Source of the DNA: Nonlabens sp. | GTDB lineage: Bacteria; Bacteroidota; Bacteroidia; Flavobacteriales; Flavobacteriaceae | Direction: 5' to 3' | Length of the DNA stretch: 17,459 bases | Assembly (NCBI GenBank): GCA_030731685.1 | Contig: JANQTO010000224.1 | Coordinates: forward strand, 1 to 17,459 | In this document: positions 14,866 to 17,459 of the stretch, piece after piece | How positions within the stretch are numbered: the stretch's first letter is position 1 | Layout: the number at the start of each line of letters is the position of its first letter | The notes under the pieces: model-generated | Told to the model about the DNA's origin: nothing | What the model saw: the letters and a program-made list of their open reading frames with translations, nothing else | The model's database searches: none | Program-made: the position numbers and the translations under genes

Positions 14866-15546
14866 ATGAGAGAAAAGGACTTTTTCATTTTTGACTGGAA
14901 GACTATTGCTCCTGCACTTGGCTTTACTATGCTTATGTGGGTAGTTTTTTATATCGAGCGACGGTTCTTAGTAAGCTTCGTTGATTACGGGATTCGTCCT
15001 GAAAAAACACTGGGTCTTAGAGGTGTTTTAATGGCTCCATTTATTCACGGTGACATTAGTCATCTATGGAGTAATACGATGCCTTTAATTGTATTAGGAA
15101 TCGCATTAGGTTATTTCTATAGGAAACAGTCGATGTTTGTATTAATTATAGGCCTCATATTGACAGGTTTGTTAACTTGGTTTATAGGTCGACCGTCTTA
15201 TCATATAGGTGCCAGTGGCGTTTTGTATATGCTCGTGTTTTTTCTTTTTTTCAAAGGAATTTTTACCAGGCACTTCAGACTGATTTCGTTGAGTTTCTTA
15301 GTGGCATTTTTCTATGGTAGTCTCATATGGTATGTATTTCCCATTGAGAGAGGTATTTCTTGGGAAGGTCATTTGAGTGGTGCGATTGTGGGTTTACTGC
15401 TAGCTGTAACTACTAGAAACAAACTGCCGTCCAAAAAATTATTGTCATGGGAACAGCCCCATTATCGAATAGAAGAAGATGGATTTATGCAACAATTTGA
15501 CGAAAATGGAAACTTCTTTGAGATAATAAGAGACGAAGAGGAGTAG
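14866..15546 (+). CDS. Rhomboid-family intramembrane serine protease
   Basis: Rhomboids cleave transmembrane substrates within the bilayer. The 226 residues have about six hydrophobic segments, starting at residues 13-30, and a soluble acidic C-terminal tail from about 185. The catalytic serine is S117 in HIGASGVLYM (113-122), its histidine partner H169 in WEGHLSGA (166-173), and the HxxxN motif is HLWSN (66-70), which supplies the oxyanion-hole residues. The dyad is therefore intact and the protein should be active. The ATG at 14866 directly follows GGGAGA, which may act as a close-spaced ribosome site. It stands alone on the plus strand between rarA and rlmB. Substrates are unknown. Confidence 0.93.
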   Translation: MREKDFFIFDWKTIAPALGFTMLMWVVFYIERRFLVSFVDYGIRPEKTLGLRGVLMAPFIHGDISHLWSNTMPLIVLGIALGYFYRKQSMFVLIIGLILTGLLTWFIGRPSYHIGASGVLYMLVFFLFFKGIFTRHFRLISLSFLVAFFYGSLIWYVFPIERGISWEGHLSGAIVGLLLAVTTRNKLPSKKLLSWEQPHYRIEEDGFMQQFDENGNFFEIIRDEEE

Positions 15547-15650
15547 GGTTTGAACCTTTCAAAAATAGGAAGAAACAACTTTCAACTCAATGCTAGTCTC
15601 TAGGTCGCGTGCAGTAAATTCTTCTAGTTTCGAAGTGATTACTTTAGGAA

Positions 15651-16391
15651 TTAGGAATTTTGTTGTCTCAATATTTCGTAAAGTAAAGCACCACAAGCGA
15701 CAGATACGTTTAAAGAATCTATTTCTCCTTTCATAGGCAATTTTACTTTGTAATCGAGCACTTTTAAGGTGGATGGGTTGATTCCTTTGTCTTCACTTCC
15801 CATAACTAATGCTACACTTTTATTAGCATCAACGTCGTATATAATATCTGAAGATTTTTCAGTCGCACCAAACGTGGTTATGCCATAAGATTGCATTAAG
15901 AAAACGGCATCTTTAATATGGTCCACTTTACAAATGGGCATGCTAAAGGCTGCGCCTGCACTTGTCTTTACAGTTGCTGCATTGATAGGAGCAGAGCCTT
16001 GTGCTGCGATTACGATAGCCTTTACACCTGTGCAAGCTGCAGTTCTTATGATTGCTCCAAAATTACGCACGTCGGTAACACCGTCTAAGAGCAAATAGAT
16101 AGACTTCTCAGTCTCGTTGTGAAGCTCTAAAATATCTTCTAAGGAAGCAAAAGTTATAGGAGAGATAGCCGCTACTGCACCTTGATGATTTCCTTTTGCT
16201 AGATGGTCCAGTTTTTCAATGGGAACAAAAGACGTTGTTATTTTATTGTTGCGGGCTTGTGTTTTAAGATTGTTGAGTAAAACACCATCGCCGTCTTTTA
16301 ACAAATAAACTTTAGAGATTTCCTCACCACTTTCAATGGCTTCTAGTATAGCACGTATGCCATATATGTAGGTAGTTTTTTCTTGTTCCAT
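15651..16391 (-). CDS. rlmB: 23S rRNA (guanosine-2'-O-)-methyltransferase RlmB (TrmH/SpoU family)
   Basis: RlmB methylates the 2'-O of G2251 (E. coli numbering) in the P loop of 23S rRNA using S-adenosylmethionine. The 246 residues carry an N-terminal substrate-binding domain (about 5-75, YIYGIRAILEAIESG) and a SPOUT knot domain. Motif 1 is LDGVTDVRNFGAIIRTA (102-118, with N110 and R116), motif 2 ALVMGSEDKG (194-203, with E200) and motif 3 LPMKGEIDSLNVSVA (218-232). The sequence could in principle be another TrmH-family 2'-O-methyltransferase, but length and motifs fit RlmB well. The gene faces the rhomboid gene across a 104-bp gap. Its start lies about 35 bases beyond the terminator of the Sus-type locus, so it should have its own promoter. 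Confidence 0.92.
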   Translation of the reverse strand: MEQEKTTYIYGIRAILEAIESGEEISKVYLLKDGDGVLLNNLKTQARNNKITTSFVPIEKLDHLAKGNHQGAVAAISPITFASLEDILELHNETEKSIYLLLDGVTDVRNFGAIIRTAACTGVKAIVIAAQGSAPINAATVKTSAGAAFSMPICKVDHIKDAVFLMQSYGITTFGATEKSSDIIYDVDANKSVALVMGSEDKGINPSTLKVLDYKVKLPMKGEIDSLNVSVACGALLYEILRQQNS

Positions 16392-16427
16392 GTTGTAAAG
16401 GTAATTATATTTTCAATTTGTTATATT

Positions 16428-16456
16428 AAAAAAGGCCATCCTGATAGGATGGCCTT
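16428..16456 (-). terminator. Rho-independent terminator of the SusD-lipoprotein operon
   Basis: On the minus strand a perfect 11-bp stem (AAGGCCATCCT with AGGATGGCCTT, 16432-16456) closes a 3-base loop and runs into six thymines (16428-16433, overlapping the stem by two). It lies 24 bases after the stop of the lipoprotein gene at 16481 and separates that locus from rlmB. Confidence 0.9.
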
Positions 16457-16480
16457 GGTATAATTTTCAATAATTAGTTA

Positions 16481-17317
16481 CTAAGGTATTTTAGTCATGA
16501 TAAATGACTGATTTACCCAAGCTGCACTGTTTGCACAGCTTGCTGTAACATCAAAATTGAAATTAACGATAAAAGTACTATCATCAGTTAAATCGTAACT
16601 AGAGTTATTTGTAGCAGCACCGTAAGTTATTGGATTTCCAGCGGTACAAACTAGGTTTGTACTAACGTCAGCCATAACTATGGAATTACATACTAAACCA
16701 AGAGTAATATTTCTATCTACTGTCTCTCCTAATAACTTATTAGTAAAACTTCTACTTGTAGCAGTAGGAGCTGTAACGTTTGCCACTTTAGTTTCAATAA
16801 GCGCTCTTCCGAATCTCGTTGCTAAATTAGTAATTTGATAATTACCAACCATGTAGGTTGAAGGTATCGGACAAACTTGAAAAAGTCTGATATTCGATGA
16901 CGGCCCTACTGCTACATTAGTGTCAGAACTAACTAGAGTAATAGTTGCTGTTTCAGACGTTGTCTCAAGAGTTACATCATTACCAGTTATCATTAACGTA
17001 CCACTGTATGCATTAGCGGGAATCGTTACACTTGCTGGAACAGTATAGTTCTGTGGGTCTGCATCTGAAGATGCTTCAACAACAACATTAAAAGTTCTAT
17101 CAACATTGGATATAGTTGAAACGTTAACGTCTACAGGTAACATTTGATTGGTTGTATTAATTTCAACTGCAAAGTCGTAGTTAGTACTTCCAAAAGATAG
17201 TAGTGCTTTTGCATTTGAGCTAGTATCTACTATTCTAAGTTCAGATTCTCTATCACAAGAGACTAGTGTAGCTACACTAAGTAATCCTAAAAAAAATATT
17301 TTTTTCATTGTGTTCAT
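16481..17317 (-). CDS. Sus-locus surface lipoprotein with Calx-beta/DUF1735-like domain
   Basis: The 278-residue protein has a signal peptide (MNTMKKIFFLGLLSVATLVSC) with lipobox LVSC, giving lipidated C21. The residues after it, CDRESE, are acidic and resemble the Bacteroidota lipoprotein export signal, so it is probably displayed on the cell surface. Residues about 45-145 (PVDVNVSTISNVDRTFNVVV, then VPASVTIPANAYSGTL and ATITLVSS) look like an immunoglobulin-like Calx-beta or DUF1735-type domain. The rest, about 147-278, is strand-rich with four cysteines (C149, C210, C224, C261) that could form two disulfides. It may start at 17317 or at the second ATG, 17308. It follows the susD-like gene by 11 bases and is closed by a strong terminator, so it is the last gene of that operon. 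A role in ligand binding is inferred; the ligand is unknown. Confidence 0.8.
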   Translation of the reverse strand: MNTMKKIFFLGLLSVATLVSCDRESELRIVDTSSNAKALLSFGSTNYDFAVEINTTNQMLPVDVNVSTISNVDRTFNVVVEASSDADPQNYTVPASVTIPANAYSGTLMITGNDVTLETTSETATITLVSSDTNVAVGPSSNIRLFQVCPIPSTYMVGNYQITNLATRFGRALIETKVANVTAPTATSRSFTNKLLGETVDRNITLGLVCNSIVMADVSTNLVCTAGNPITYGAATNNSSYDLTDDSTFIVNFNFDVTASCANSAAWVNQSFIMTKIP

Positions 17318-17328
17318 TTTAAAAGTTA

Positions 17329-17459
17329 TTAATAACCTGGATTTTGTTGAGCACGAAGACCAGGGTTACCGTTGAATTCAACTTGTGGTATTGGCCATGT
17401 GAATCTAAAGTCTGTCGTTGCTAAAGTACAAGCTCCTGATGCTGCACAGTCATTTGCAG
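17329..17459 (-). CDS. RagB/SusD-family lipoprotein, C-terminal fragment
   Basis: The last 43 codons of a minus-strand gene enter from the right edge and end at tandem TAA codons (17329-17331 and 17326-17328). The translation ends FTWPIPQVEFNGNPGL and then RAQQNPGY, the very characteristic C-terminus of SusD-like proteins (WPIP...NP.L.QNPGY). SusD proteins are outer-membrane lipoproteins that bind nutrients over a SusC TonB-dependent channel, so a susC-like gene should lie further upstream, outside this window. The fragment includes two nearby cysteines (NDCAASGACTL). The lipoprotein gene follows 11 bases downstream. The substrate of the locus cannot be inferred from here. Confidence 0.93.
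   Translation of the reverse strand, partial: ANDCAASGACTLATTDFRFTWPIPQVEFNGNPGLRAQQNPGY

Overview
The window looks like chromosomal DNA of a marine-type member of the Bacteroidota, most likely Flavobacteriaceae. Signs are a SusD-type C-terminus beside a lipoprotein with an acidic post-cysteine signal, several lipoproteins with relaxed lipoboxes, exact TAnnTTTG (-7 type) promoter boxes, an FtsH with a long glycine linker, and housekeeping gene orders (rsfS-ftsH-LUD protein; pyrE beside an SRPBCC protein and a divergent Nudix gene; PASTA protein-rluD) that I recognise from that family. The species cannot be named from the sequence. There is no tRNA, rRNA, IS element or CRISPR array, and no gene-free stretch over about 210 bases.

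Layout. 1-2929 (minus): rsfS, ftsH and a LUD-domain protein cut by the window edge. 3015-3722 (plus): birA, divergent from rsfS. 3719-4759 (minus): pyrE and an SRPBCC protein. 4767-5366 (plus): a Nudix hydrolase whose start lies 7 bases from the pyrE start. 5388-9394 (minus): a chain of overlapping genes, ddl, coaD, an M14 carboxypeptidase-like lipoprotein and an unknown lipoprotein. 9599-13500 (plus): a PASTA membrane protein, rluD, yaaA, radC and a YjjG-like HAD phosphatase. 13479-14774 (minus): rarA. 14866-15546 (plus): a rhomboid protease. 15651-16391 (minus): rlmB. 16481 to the end (minus): the 3' end of a SusC/SusD-type locus, with a lipoprotein, the SusD C-terminus and a strong terminator.

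How the genes relate. Most are core functions: proteostasis (FtsH), ribosome maturation and modification (RsfS, RluD, RlmB), cofactors (BirA, CoaD), pyrimidines (PyrE, perhaps the HAD enzyme), DNA maintenance (RarA, RadC) and peroxide/iron stress (YaaA). Ddl, the M14 lipoprotein and the divergently encoded PASTA protein form a possible cell-envelope neighbourhood. The Sus-type lipoprotein and SusD fragment belong to an outer-membrane nutrient-uptake locus.

The most striking non-gene signal is a perfect 16-bp palindrome, CGCTTTCGCGAAAGCG. It occurs three times in 17.5 kb, each time inside an unrelated protein-coding gene (birA, the M14 peptidase, the HAD phosphatase). It is always in the reading phase that encodes Arg-Phe-Arg-Glu-Ser, and on the plus strand it is always followed by AA. 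It behaves like a highly iterated genome-wide palindrome and is my main candidate for something under-described here.
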